Part shown: piece after piece, positions 12,798-24,139 of the stretch
Layout: every line of letters begins with the position of its first letter
Position numbering within the stretch: the stretch's first letter is position 1
Assembly: GCA_027605045.1 (NCBI GenBank)
Contig: JAQFWX010000012.1
Coordinates: 1,190,930-1,254,929 of the forward strand
Direction: 5' to 3'
Source of the DNA: Phallus indusiatus
Taxonomy: Eukaryota; Basidiomycota; Agaricomycetes; Phallales; Phallaceae
DNA: 64,000 bases
The notes under the pieces: model-generated
Told to the model about the DNA's origin: nothing
Databases searched by the model: none
The model's input: the letters and a program-made list of their open reading frames with translations, nothing else
Program-made: the position numbers and the translations under genes

Positions 12798-15700
12798 ATG
12801 GATAAATGGACAATTCTAGAGCCAGTTAGACTGTACGCCTCAACAGCCTCAGGCTTTCGTGCACGAGCTTCAGCGAAACCGGACCTGACATCATACATTG
12901 GCCGCCTTCCTAGGGATATCCATCTGCTCATATTTACCTATTTACCGCTTTACGAAATACCAGCTTATACCCTTGGGAATCGTGCGCTTTCTAAACTGAA
13001 TCTGGACGACAAACTGTGGGAGATCCGATGGAACGATATTTTTGCTGGACGCGAAAAGCTGGCAGAGGCTTTGGATGAGCTGGAGGGATGGGTTAGCGAG
13101 AAAGCGGCCGCTGCGCGTGCTATGGCTCCTCCAACACTGAATTTAGATGGCGATGATGAATTCGGCGATTTTGCCTCAGTCCCTGTGGTTTCGTCGCAGT
13201 TTGAAGACATGGGAGATTTCGTCGGCGGCTTCGATAATACCTTCACGCTCCCGGTCACCTCTGAAACCACCGCGCCACCTCAAAATGTGTTTCGTCAGCG
13301 ATACAAGAGAATGCACGCCCTCTTAAGAACTTTACTCTCAAGTTTCAGCTTCGCTCCGCATCTCGTCCTCTCCAATATGTTTCCCTCCGTAGCTTCTCTG
13401 CGCCTTCAATCTCAGATTCTCCATATACTATTATTATATCTCTCTCCTAATATTCAACCATATCGAAATTGGTCAAATCTACGCAATTCCCTCAAAACTG
13501 TCATTGACCGATTTGATGCAGGTCTCCTCACGGCTTTTGAGGCTGGAGACGCTTCTAAAGACGAGATGCGGATGAAAGAGGCAGCTTGGTCAAGTTGGGA
13601 GGTCCGGGATGGTCAAAATGAATGGGAAATAGCTCGTTTCTGGATTGAGAAACAAGAGGTATTTTACGAAACAGGCAGATGGGATCCTTTGAAAAACTTT
13701 ACGTATGTAATATCTTATATCCCTAAAGACGCTAGGATTAACTTATTCTCAGTCAGGAAAACACCCTCAATTTTGAAGCCATGGATGGATTTGTAAACCG
13801 TCTAGTCCAAATTATCAAGGAGCAAACCTCCATAATTGAACGAGTCTTCCCATCAGTAGCTTATGTCTCACTGCTTTTTGCCGAAAAATTATCGACGGAG
13901 GTGGTATGTTGCTTTGGTTTTATACAAACTCTTTTTTTTCTGACCTCAAATGTGCAAGATTTCCGAATACATAGCAGCTTTATTGGCTCAAGCACGGCAA
14001 ATATCAAATGAAGTATTTTTGAAGGCAACAGCGGCAAGCTTCTCACAGTCCTTGAAAGTAATTAGTACTTTTGCAACGAGTGCCGGTGAATCCGTTTCAC
14101 CCGTCGAGATCGAGGACGTAATGTAAATTTTTTTTGCCTTCATTAACATGCAGATTCCTAATTGTTAACAGATACATAATGTTTGAAGAACATATGGATG
14201 ATTATCTAGACGAAGAAATTGAGTGTTTAAAAGCCCAGCTAGACGTAATCTGCAAAAGCTGGGACCGTAAGGTTAGTTTTTTTTCTTCCGAAACCATGTT
14301 TATTATTTAGGGCTCCTTTGTTACGTTTAGCTTTCAAGTCAGACAGAAAGTCATTCTGCTGAGGGAGCTGCACGATTTCTCGGCTCACAAAATCCTGCCT
14401 TGTTAAAGCGCAATGTTCTGGCATCCTTTACCAACGTTTTACTCCTCCCAGTGACAATTGTTCCCCGCACTGTTGGTGCACTAGTGACAGGTTCTACTGC
14501 TGCTGTTAACGGTATCGCCATGCTAAACCCTCAGCGTTGGGGAGCGCAAGCCGCAAATGGGTATTCAACACAGCTAGATACCCAGAACAACGATTTTTAT
14601 CTGGATGAGCAAGATCAGGAAGACAACGTTGCAAAGAAAGTCAGGCCTGGTACGTAAAAATATTTAGGCGGTCGGAAATCATGATCAACTCCTCGTGCAG
14701 CATCTGTTGCTGAATCTGTCGCCTCAACCACCGTGACTACTACAACCTCGGCCGATGGTGCTTCAGTTGTCACTTTTGACAGCCTTGAATTACTCCTTTC
14801 GCTCGATGTGGTTCTTGAATTAATTCAGGTAGAACGCGAGGCCCTGAAACGAGTCGAGACCTTTCAGCACTATCCAGGACACTACGGCCAGAAAGTTACC
14901 GAGTCCATTGAAGAATTATTTATACTCTTGCTGCAAGCACTTGGTGAACGTCATATATCCCCCGGGTTCTCAAGGTATGAACGCTCTCTATCTTTTTAAA
15001 GAAAAAGAGCCTTATTGACAGCGATGCATTAGAGCCACAGAGCAGATGCGCACCTATCAACCCGCTGAACATGAAGGAAACACAAGTGTGGCTCCTTTGT
15101 TGCAGTTCTTCGAATTGGTACATATCGGTGATACCATCCAATCCATGATTCAAGTATATTTTGATAAAGAAATGGTGAATTTACTGACACATTGACTAAA
15201 TGTATACTTAAAGTTTTCTTTTACCAGGCTCCTCACATCGATCGCACCGATTTCCTAAATAATGTTGTCCGGGAAAAGAAGCGCTTTGAAAACGCTTTAG
15301 ATGACGCTGTGGCTGCAGGTTTGAATGCAGGAACCGAGGTTTTAATGAGTCAAGTGATTGCTATTTTATCTCTTGTCCGAACAAAAAAATTCTGATAGCT
15401 GCTCTCAGGTTGAACATATAGTGCAAACTCGGACGGGTCCTCGCGAATATTATCCTCAAGATGGGACGATTCTCGACTTACGGCCTACCCAAGGCTGCCA
15501 GGAGGCGATTTCTTGTCTTGACAAACACTGTAAATTGATGCGAGGTAGTACAAGCAAGGATGTTCTAGAGGTATTTTACTACGAAGTCGGAATACGATTA
15601 CACGCGTTAGTATATCCTTTTTTCTCCCTTTTAGTTTGTCTCACAATGTTGTATAGGATAATACAGAAGCATATCAAACGACAAATTATATCGTTAGAAG

Positions 15701-16141
15701 GCGGATTTCAAGTCATCGCCGACTTGAACGCATATTATAATTTCGTGTCCACACTGAAGGTTCCTCAGCTTACCTCCGACTTTTCCAACCTGAAGATGCT
15801 TGGACATGTATTTATTGTTTCGGATGCTAAAGATTTAGCGCAGATTGTTAGAGATGTTGCCCGTTATGGAGGGTCATTTAAGCCAGAAGTATGTGCCACA
15901 TTCCTTTGTCTTCTTTCCAGTTCCTGATAGACTATGGTCTTAGGATATTTATGAATTTATTCAACGACGAAGTGATTGGAAGAAGATAGAAAAGACGGTA
16001 GATAAGACCATGTATAATTTAAGTTTTAAAGAGGACTGTATAATTGCTTAACAGATAAGTTTAGTATCCGAACTTTTAGATGCTGCCCTCGCGTCAGCTT
16101 GTGTCTCTCTAATGTTTCTTGTCGACTCTCATCATTCTTAA
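12798..16141 (+). CDS. Recyclin-type F-box protein (Rcy1/Pof6-like, Sec10-like body)
   Basis: Large F-box protein with an exocyst Sec10-like body, matching budding-yeast Rcy1 (endocytic recycling) and fission-yeast Pof6. The F-box is at about residues 32-75 (YIGRLPRDIHLLIFTYLPLY, then NRALSKLNLDDKLWEIRW). An acidic linker with DDEFGDFASVP follows, then the helical body: VFRQRYKRMHALLRTLLSSF, NEWEIARFWIEKQEVFYETG, FVNRLVQIIKEQTSIIERVF, MFEEHMDDYLDEEIECLKAQ, then FTNVLLLPVTIVPRTVGAL and STAAVNGIAMLNPQRWGAQ. Later exons include FLNNVVREKKRFENALDDAV, LEGGFQVIADLNAYYNFVST and ISLVSELLDAALASACVSL. I chose the ATG at 12798 because its context (A at -3, G at +4) is good; an in-frame ATG candidate lies at 12711. 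No C-terminal CAAX box like that reported for yeast Rcy1 is visible. The last exon ends FLVDSHHS-TAA. Confidence 0.82.
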
Positions 16142-17857
16142 AATATTCAGAAAATCAACTGCGATGACATTCCTTACCAAATTTGTTGAAAAAAATAGCA
16201 CCCTTCTCCCATGAGTTTGCAATTGGTCGGTATTCTGTTCAGTATTGTAGTCGCCCAAATAACTTTGGTGAGCGTCACGCATCGTCCCAGCATATTTGCT
16301 GCCACTACGAGCTCAACGCTTGGAAAAGACGTTGGTGGCCGTCTGATATCATCTAATCATTACACCCTCCTCGAGATTTGTCTTTCTAATAAATGTCACT
16401 TGATTTACACGATTTTCCGCTCGCTGAACTCCCAAGTTGTACTGCTACCATGAACTTGTATCTAATCGGTATAACAAAGTACATTTCCTTTTATTCTCAT
16501 TTGGAATTGGCTCACCGACTTAATAAATAACAGGAAGTTTTTTAAACAGCCTTGACACGTAAATGCGATGGAAATTTCTGTGTTTTCAGTCCTACATGTC
16601 GTTTTCAGTGGCTTATTCGTCCATCCAAACATAGCATCGCACTTCGGGGCCCCAATCGTCAGATTATCTTCCTCTGCGAACGAAAATCATTCATTTTACG
16701 AAAGAACAATATCCCAAACAATCTTCGTCGTTACTGTTCTCTCGCAACTCGTAGTTCAATCCTGTCTGCTACCTCCGGCCAAACTGTATCCTGTTGTTGT
16801 CCAGCAGGGTTTATTTTCTCTGGTCTTGGGACGCGAAATTTTTGGCACTGTATCAGAAGTCAAGTCTTTGTTTTCAGCCCATCTAAGCAGAGTGGAACTT
16901 CGTCGAAGGTATCCTCAGATGTGTTGGTTGGTGGAAGGCTTGTGAACGTCACTTATTTAGGTGAAGTGCCCAGCCTCTATGCGCTGAAACCTTTTTTAAA
17001 ACATCTGTACAGGATCCTCGTAGCGTGGCATTAGAAAGAATGACCAAACTTGAATGGGATTCGAAACAGATCTTCACCAATTCTTGATTAAACAATTGAC
17101 TCCTCTCGCTCTGGTTGGTTCGGGATCCAATTGTTGCCATTGGCGAGGACTTTGTATGCCAAAGCATGTCCGACTGTTCCGAATTAAGAAGCCTTAGGAC
17201 GTTTTTGGTAAAAGTTCCCAACTAAAGAATTGTAGCTTCGTGTTGAAGGAATCAGTTGTATGTATGAAACTCGTTTCTGTTGCGGAGGCCGCTGACCTAT
17301 TAAGTGAGGAACTTATCATATCTTAGACGAGTTTCGGGACATTTCACGACGCTAGGCGACTTTTGATATAGAAGAAGGCAATGCGGACAGTAGCGCAAAA
17401 CGTTCAAGATCAGAACGATTTAATTGCCGGACAGATCAGCTTAAATGCACATTCGATCTTGGATCCTCATAAGCGGTCACCCATACTTTAAAAATTGGCG
17501 TGTACCTCTAAATCTATTTACCATCTATCGCGAAACTTCAGCCGGTTTCTCACCTGAGGAGCAGAAGGGTTGCCTTGGCTATTTGGTTTCAGATCCATTG
17601 TAATACGGACACTCTGAGTCCGCAGTGCAACCTAATGTCGCGTTCAGTTTTCAGTCTATCCTTCTCGATTTGATGTCGCAATTGGGCTTGGTTGCGCTTC
17701 AGGTTTGGTGGGCTCGTTCTCGAACCTCCCTTGAATCATCTTCCATATTTGCCCTTTTATTGGAAGGCGATAGTTCCATTTTCTCGCTCTTGCGGCAAAA
17801 CAATAGTATATCCGCGATACAAAAATCGTACACTTATCAATACAAATTTCAGCATAT
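16142..17857. other. unresolved region with coding-like fragments
   Basis: This stretch between recyclin and CLF1 has several open pieces but no complete gene model. At 16211 an ATG starts a hydrophobic signal-like segment (MSLQLVGILFSIVVAQITL). At 16552-17034 two overlapping plus frames stay open, one with a SCCCPAG cluster. At 17445-17603 a 52-residue frame reads SWILISGHPYFKNWRVPLNL and ends GCLGYLVSDPL. I recognise none of these. The pieces may be exons of an unknown gene or a decayed one. Confidence 0.35.
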
Positions 17858-17972
17858 TTATGCATTTTCACCTTCATCTTCGTCTTCATCTTCGTCCTCA
17901 TCTTCGTCCTTGTCCTCGTCTTTGTCCTCGTCATCTTCCATCTCGGCATCGGAAGAAGCGGCACTCCCACGA
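17858..17972 (-). other. acidic Asp/Glu tail of CLF1 in a shifted frame
   Basis: Directly downstream of the CLF1 stop at 17973 the minus strand, in another frame, reads [16 protein letters not shown] followed by a run of alternating Asp/Glu/Lys and a TAA at 17858. Such an acidic C-terminal tail would be natural for this protein, but it is offset from the main frame by one base. No GT donor exists in the short exon between, so ordinary splicing does not join them. Confidence 0.45.
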
Positions 17973-20607
17973 TCAGCTGTTGGCAATATCGTTTGCTGGT
18001 GCTTGAAAAAGGGAGCCTTTTGCTTTCCAGGCTTGGGCCATTTTTAAGAATTTGAATGCGCTCGGGTTAGATTCACGCAAATCGTCAGGGAAAACCAAAT
18101 CAAGTACTTCACAAATTGTGAGAAAATGGACCAAAGAGCAGGAATGAATATACCTTCTTCCATGTTGTACTCATCAATCTTCCGGTGAACAGCTTTGAGC
18201 GTGGGCATCATGGACTCGACCTTGAGAACATGGTCCTCATCACCATGTTCTTGTTCAAATAATTTCCACGCTTGCAGTAAATCGCGTCGCTTAAAAGAAT
18301 CGGGACGAAAATCAGCTTTTGTACCATTAAAGCAACAAGAATACGTACAGCTTCCTTTAGGCGCGTGACTTCTTCGTCCAAACCCCTCTCGTTAGCCTTT
18401 CCTGAGTCTTCTTTCAGGGCCTTATAGCCTCTATCAAAGACAGCTCGAGCGCGTTCTGGGTCCCCTGGTGTAGTCGAGATATTTTCTTCTTCGTCCTCAT
18501 CTTCCGCTGAAATAGCACGGATTGGGGAAGCCTCAAACAGGGCGTAAGAAATCCAAACTTTAACGTGACCGCTTCTTTCGATAAGACGCTCATATAAAGC
18601 TCGAGCTCTCTCTCGTTCGCCTTCTTCTATCTCGAAGTCAATATAGCTTTTCCATAGCAACTCTGGCATCGAGAGGCCTTGCGGTTGTGTTAGGGCGAGC
18701 TCATATATTGCCCTGGTTCTAGGGAGGTCTTGCAACGTAGTTTCCAGTTCAGCGAACTTGATCCAGGCGCTGGAATTTGTTGGATCGTACTATATAGACC
18801 GCGTAAATGAATGTTGCTGTTGCAGGAGAGAGATATATACACACCTCCAAAAACTTTTCGTATAAAGTCCGTACACGATCAAATTCACGAAGTTCCACCT
18901 CGATATCAATATATCCTTGAAAAAGCTTTGGTTTTGGACACATTCCGATCGCAGCTCCTAGTATTTTCCGCGCCTCAAGCAAGCGAAGACGGCGTATTTC
19001 AAACCGAGCAAATAAAAGCCAAAGCTTGGCAAAGGTAAACTCTTTGTGCGGTACTACCCTCAAAGCGGTTTGATATACGAGGCGAGTTCGGTCGTAGTCC
19101 TTTTCATAACCTCAGTATCAAAAAAAAACAAAAATATTAAAAAAAAATTCACTTTTGCTTCAATCTCTTCAAAAAGAGCATAATCCAACCAAAGAAAGAT
19201 ATATCGACGCCATAGTCTTTTTTCCCTTCCAGGCGGCACTTGAGCGACCGCCCGTTCATAGACTTCCCGAACGCGGTTGGTAGCCTGTTCAATAGCCGTA
19301 TCATCTTCCCCGTCTTCAATCGCCGCACGTCGCGCACTCTCCTCCAGGCGAACATAATCAAACCAAACGTCGTAGTTTTTCGGGTCATGTAGGACTTCAT
19401 CCTCATATTGAATACGTCGTTTATTTGTTACAGTCGTTTCAAGCGATGACCTGGTACCATGCTGTTTTTCAAACTTTGTATACGCGGCATAAAGAGAAGC
19501 TGATTTTGCTCGAGGTAGTCGGGATAACGCAAACTAGAGATTTATCAATACGACACGGGGAGGGGCTAATGGAGCCCTACCTTGTATATAACTCTGGCTC
19601 GTTCGTACTCCTTTAACCGTATTTCCATACGAGCAAAAGCAGCGAAAACAGCTTGAGCCTTTTCAATTTGTTCTTCGTCATCACCAAAAAATTCCAGGGC
19701 GGTTTGGAAGACCTCACGAGCTTTATCAGCACGCTGTCTTTCCTCTTCGAACTTTCCCCATTTTACCCATACACGCGGCTCAGGCCTAATCGCAGCCCAT
19801 CGTTCGTAAAGTGCACTTGCACGGTCTAGCTCGCTATACCGTTCTTCAAACTTGATGTAAGCTTGCCATGCCTTATCGTCAGGTTCCCATTTCATCCAAC
19901 GCTCGAAAATTTGCCGTGCACCGGCTATGTTCTGAAGAAGTTCTTCAAGGTAGACATACTTATACCATAGCTGGTCTACCCTAGGAAGTAACGTCACTGC
20001 ACGGTCAAACAAATTACGAGCATGCTGTACGTTTCGTGCTTTGAGTTCCATCTCGGTATAACTAGAAATAGATCCTATCAACGAATACCCTACTAAGGCA
20101 GTGATTTAAATCTGACCTCAGCCATAATGGTATACTTCGTGCATCAACGTCCAAAGCACGTTCGTAAACCGACCGTGAACGATCGTATTCACCCTGACTA
20201 GCTTCCCAAGATGCGTATTGAGTCCATTCTTTCAACTAGAATGATAAAGCCATCATTTGTATATATTAAAAAGAATAAATGAAAGCGACATACGCTTCCT
20301 CGCGTCCGCCGTACTCGCTCCTCAAACTCTTTTCGTTTCCGGCCTCTGTACTCGTGAAGTTCCTCAAAATCTTCGACTCTCTGCTTAGGTGCCTTGAATT
20401 GAGGCTCTTGTCGTTCCTGAGCTTCACGCAAAAGTTGCTCGGCAGTAATCTGGTGTTGAGGCTGAATCAGCGACTGAAAAGAGTCCACCTCGAAACAATG
20501 TTCATACCTGAACCGCCGCCGCGGCGCGGTTTTTCACCCTAAATACTCATGAATGACTCTATTAGTTAATGGTATTGGAATTAAAACCTACCGAGGTGCT
20601 CTGCCAT
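17973..20607 (-). CDS. CLF1: Pre-mRNA-splicing factor CLF1 (Crooked neck/Syf3)
   Basis: HAT-repeat scaffold of the Prp19/NTC complex needed for spliceosome assembly in the nucleus. A small first exon (MAEHLGR) joins to [10 protein letters not shown] and, after a second intron, to [40 protein letters not shown] and FEERVRRTR, the classic Clf1 N-terminus. HAT repeats follow across many exons: [116 protein letters not shown] and [20 protein letters not shown]. The frame ends with [17 protein letters not shown]... and TGA at 17973; an acidic tail continues in another frame. The neighbour RPP1 lies 206 bases upstream in the same direction. Identity is very secure; the C-terminus is not. Confidence 0.93.
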
Positions 20608-20813
20608 CTTGCATTTTTGGACGACTGAAGGTTGAAACAACCTTGAATGTTTGCGAGCTAGTGGCAGGAAGTCAATAAGCGCCCGAGCTGGCTTGGAAAT
20701 TCTCTTAGAGAACTAGGGACAATATTGTAAGAGGTTTTGAACGCGTTTATTATAAAAACAGCATTATCAGTACATTATACGTCGTATATACAATCTAAAT
20801 TGAGCTAAGCGTA

Positions 20814-22234
20814 CTAGCGCTTTTTCTTCTTTTTTGCTCTAGCTGAGGTCTCCGCGGTCGAGACTCGGGGGACGGCTTGAACTGGTTTCTGCTGATCAGA
20901 ATTTGCGCGAGGTCTCTTTTTAGTGTTAGCATTAACCTGGTCTGAGGGATCGGTGGAAACGTCAGCTCCAGAATTAACACTGGGACGTCCCGTGTCTGTT
21001 TGTTTTTGTTTGGGTGATGATTGCGAACCCTGGCTTAACTCCAAATTATCTTGTTTGTCGCCCTGCTGATTTGACACCTTTCCGGTAATTGGTGTTACAG
21101 CTGATTCAAGTCCCGTTGAATCTTTTTTTGGACTTGGGATGTGCGAAACAGCAGCCGTGGCTGCCAAGTCTGGAGGAACAGCAGGAAGAATAAGGGTCGG
21201 TTCAGAAAGTATGGAGCGGTATGTTTTTCGGGAATCTAAAACGTGTTATTTACTTTCTCATATTTTGGTGCGCGATTGATACATACGTGCTCTGAGTACA
21301 GTTGTTTTAGCTGTTTGAGATATAGCGTCATGTGAGAGGTTTTGAGGGAGACCAGCGAGCGTTATTCTGACAAGAATGATGACTGAGCGGTTGAAAAAAC
21401 GATGTTTGTTTATTTAATCCTTACAGATTAGCAGCATCACGTGGAGCGCGCGCATCCTTGTCGTTTTCTATTCCTCCACTGAGCAATAACCCTTTCCCTT
21501 TGGTTACTCGAATGACTTCTCTTATGCCACCCCACCAGAATTTCCGTTCGGAATCATTAGACGTTAAAGCACCTGTGTAATCAATCTCAAAAACAGATCC
21601 ATTTGAGATCGCTGTTCGAACAAGAGTGTGCTTCAGGTAGTATGGTAAACGTGCCGCATGACTGATAGGAACAGAGATAATGTGAGTGGTTATTTGAGAA
21701 GGTACGGAGAGGGTGAGACAAGCAGCAGAAAATGTGCCCGTGGTAAATGGTTGAACGGCGAGAATGTCATAGGGAGATAGAACAGAGACGTTCTGAGGAC
21801 TCTAGACAGACGGTTCAAGAATTGAAAGACAAGAGCAGAAGCAAAGGACACAAACGCACTATTCCGTTTCCTTTCTCGCTCGCTTCATCAAGGACAACTG
21901 ACAACCTCCTCAACAGTTGTATGCCGGGTCTTTTCTTCAACTTTGGCATGAGACCAACAATATGGTCTATATGAGTCTTGCCATCGACTTTTGACTTGCA
22001 AACTTGGGAAAGCGCGAGGACAGTGTACCCAACTGGGAGGATGTTAGAAAAAGCTCTTTAGAGGAAACAGCCCCGCTCACGATGAACAAGAAGATCGATG
22101 CGCATTTCAAGGGCAGCTATTTGGACAGCAGAAAATAGACATGGCGGTCCATCCGATTGTTTTTGCTTGTTCAGGTTGGCATAATTAGCAAGTAAGGCAG
22201 GGATAGGCAATGGAATGTTCAAATCGAAAAACAT
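20814..22234 (-). CDS. RPP1: Ribonuclease P/MRP protein subunit p30 (RPP1)
   Basis: PHP-like protein subunit shared by nuclear RNase P and RNase MRP, which process pre-tRNA and pre-rRNA. Exon 1 starts MFFDLNIPLPIPALLANYAN and ends IDLLVHR. After a 45-50 base intron come LGYTVLALSQVCKSKVDGKT and LLRRLSVVLDEASEKGNG. The next exon reads SPYDILAVQPF, VFEIDYTGALTSNDSERKF and IREVIRVTKGKGLLLSGGIE, followed by APRDAANL and LAGLPQNLSHDAISQTAKTT, the typical p30 tail of the fold (RgP-DvaNL...A...N...vl). The last exon is a low-complexity Ser/Gln/Lys-rich extension ending in a run of lysines and Arg-TAG, a plausible nuclear/nucleolar signal. Start: the ATG at 22234 gives MFFDLN, as expected for the family; an in-frame ATG candidate lies at 22282. 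Divergent from JIP5 with a 175-base gap. Confidence 0.9.
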
Positions 22235-22409
22235 TAAAAAAGGCGAGTTTGCTGATAGGATAATAGCTGGTGCGATCTTCAATTATTCATAGTTTATTTG
22301 CGCTGAAAGACCAGAAGAAATTGTACTGTTGGGTACGTGAAATGTCGAAGCAGGTCGGAAGAATGACTACGTGACGATGACAAATCCGCATTACTAATCC
22401 CAAGCCTTC
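22235..22409. promoter_or_regulatory. shared divergent promoter RPP1/JIP5
   Basis: Only 175 bases separate the two start codons of these opposite-strand genes, so their promoters must overlap. Both products act in nucleolar RNA maturation, which would fit joint control; that is inference from position. No TATA box is obvious. Confidence 0.5.
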
Positions 22410-23964
22410 ATGCCAGACATACCCTTAGGCAACCAGGTCTTTGACCTGGAATTTCATCCGAAAGAAGACTATGTTTACACAGGTATTTGCCTTTATATTT
22501 CTGCATTTTCCCTGATATTTTAGCATAAGGAATATTATAGGTCTTCTTACAGGAGAAATCAAGGCTTTTAAATACGATAATGATGGATCTTGTGAATCCG
22601 TGTTTAACCTGAGACCCACGAAACGATCCTGTAGAGGCCTTGCTATAGACGCGTCTGGTAAAGATATTTGGAGCGTTTCAAAAGATAAAACTATCCAGTA
22701 AGTTATCTTGTTATGATTGGTATCTTGCTTCTTACATGTCTCATCTTGTAGCATCATTGATGCCAACTCTGGGAAGATCGTTAACGAAAGACTAGCGGCA
22801 CATGAGTATGTTTCAAGATTATTATAATCTGTCATATCCTATCCTCTTTTTTCTCTTCTTTTTTAGATCACCGTTGAACCGCGTCATACACATCCTTCCA
22901 AATATGGTCGCTACTGGCGATGATGACGGAGTGATCAAGGTGACGTGCCCATTCTCGCATTGCCTTCATGTCCCTGTCCCTGATATCAGTAGTATGAAGT
23001 TATGGGATCCCAGACAAACCAATTTCATCAGAGAATATAATCACCATTTTGATTTTATATCCGATTTCCTTTGGTTGGAAGATAAACGTCAACTTGTGGC
23101 GACAAGGTACAATTGCCTTTTTGCTTATACCTATGTAAGACTGATCAAATCACTCTAGTGGTGATGGCACGTTATCTGTAATGGATATCAGAGTGAATAA
23201 ACCCGAACCTTTTGCGCAATCAGAAGACCAAGAAGATGAATTGTTATCCATCGTCGGCATCAAAGGGTTTGTTTTCGGCTCTCATACCTTGTTATTCCCT
23301 ACATTCATGACATCATTAGAAACACAAAGTTCGTTGTAGGAACACAGTTGGGTATTCTATCGATTTTCAACCGAAACAAGGGCTGGGGCGATTGTGTTGA
23401 CCGGATACCAGGGTATATTTTCATGCTTATATTGTAGTCTTCATTGTTGATTGTGATTATAGACATCCCTCATCTATTGACGCATTATGTACCTTAACAC
23501 AGGATGTCATAATAACTGGGTCCTCGGACGGTCTGATTCGCGCCGTTCAGATTTTCCCAACGAAGTTTTTAGGTGTACTTGCCGACCATGGCGAATTCCC
23601 CATAGAGCGTATCAAGCTAGATCGGAATTCCAAATGGCTTGGTAGCGCTAGCCATGATGAAATGCTTAAATTAACTGATGTCGAGGATGCGTTAGAAGAA
23701 AGTGAAAATGAAGGGGCTGATGGGAAGGATAGTGATGCTGAATCTGAGGCTGGGGATAAAGAAGCTGGCTTGGGAGATATTTCGCCCAAAAAGGCAGCTA
23801 AAACTGGCAAAGATGACGATGACTCAGACGACACTGATTCAGATGATGTTGATTCAGACAATAGTACAAAGAAGAAGAAGAGGCGCAAAAAAAGCAAGGA
23901 TATCATTGGCTCCAGGAAAAAGACTGACACTACAGTTGACAAATCCTTTTTCGCTGATTTATAG
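22410..23964 (+). CDS. JIP5: WD repeat ribosome-biogenesis protein JIP5 (WDR55)
   Basis: Nucleolar WD40 protein of the WDR55/Jip5 family, involved in rRNA processing for the large ribosomal subunit. Spliced exons read MPDIPLGNQVFDLEFHPKED, YTGLLTGEIKAFKYDNDG, RPTKRSCRGLAIDASGKDIW, IIDANSGKIVNERLAAHE, ATGDDDGVIKLWDPRQTNF, HHFDFISDFLWLEDKRQLVA, SGDGTLSVMDIRVNK, GHPSSIDALCTLTQDVIITG and GSSDGLIRAVQIFPTKFLGV, i.e. about six to seven repeats. The last exon adds a long acidic then Lys-rich tail (DDDDSDDTDSDDVDSD, KKKKRRKKSKD) ending KSFFADL-TAG, which is characteristic of Jip5. The ATG at 22410 begins MPDIPLG, as in relatives. Convergent with the F-box/WD40 gene, whose stop is 176 bases away. Confidence 0.92.
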
Positions 23965-24139
23965 ATACTCTCTTGTCGTTCATCAGAGCACGCTTTATTA
24001 TTAATGACACTACACTACAAACATTCAATTACAGAACAAATACAGTTGGCATACTACAAGTAGGGGTGGTTGGTTGGTTAATGACGCCCGCGCGGGATTC
24101 AAGAAAAGAACAAGCATAGCATCCAGGCCATGTGAGGTA

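Noticed and set aside
17656..17970. Met/Lys/Thr-rich minus-strand frame
   Set aside because: It is a shifted reading of the Asp/Glu repeat that forms the CLF1 acidic tail.
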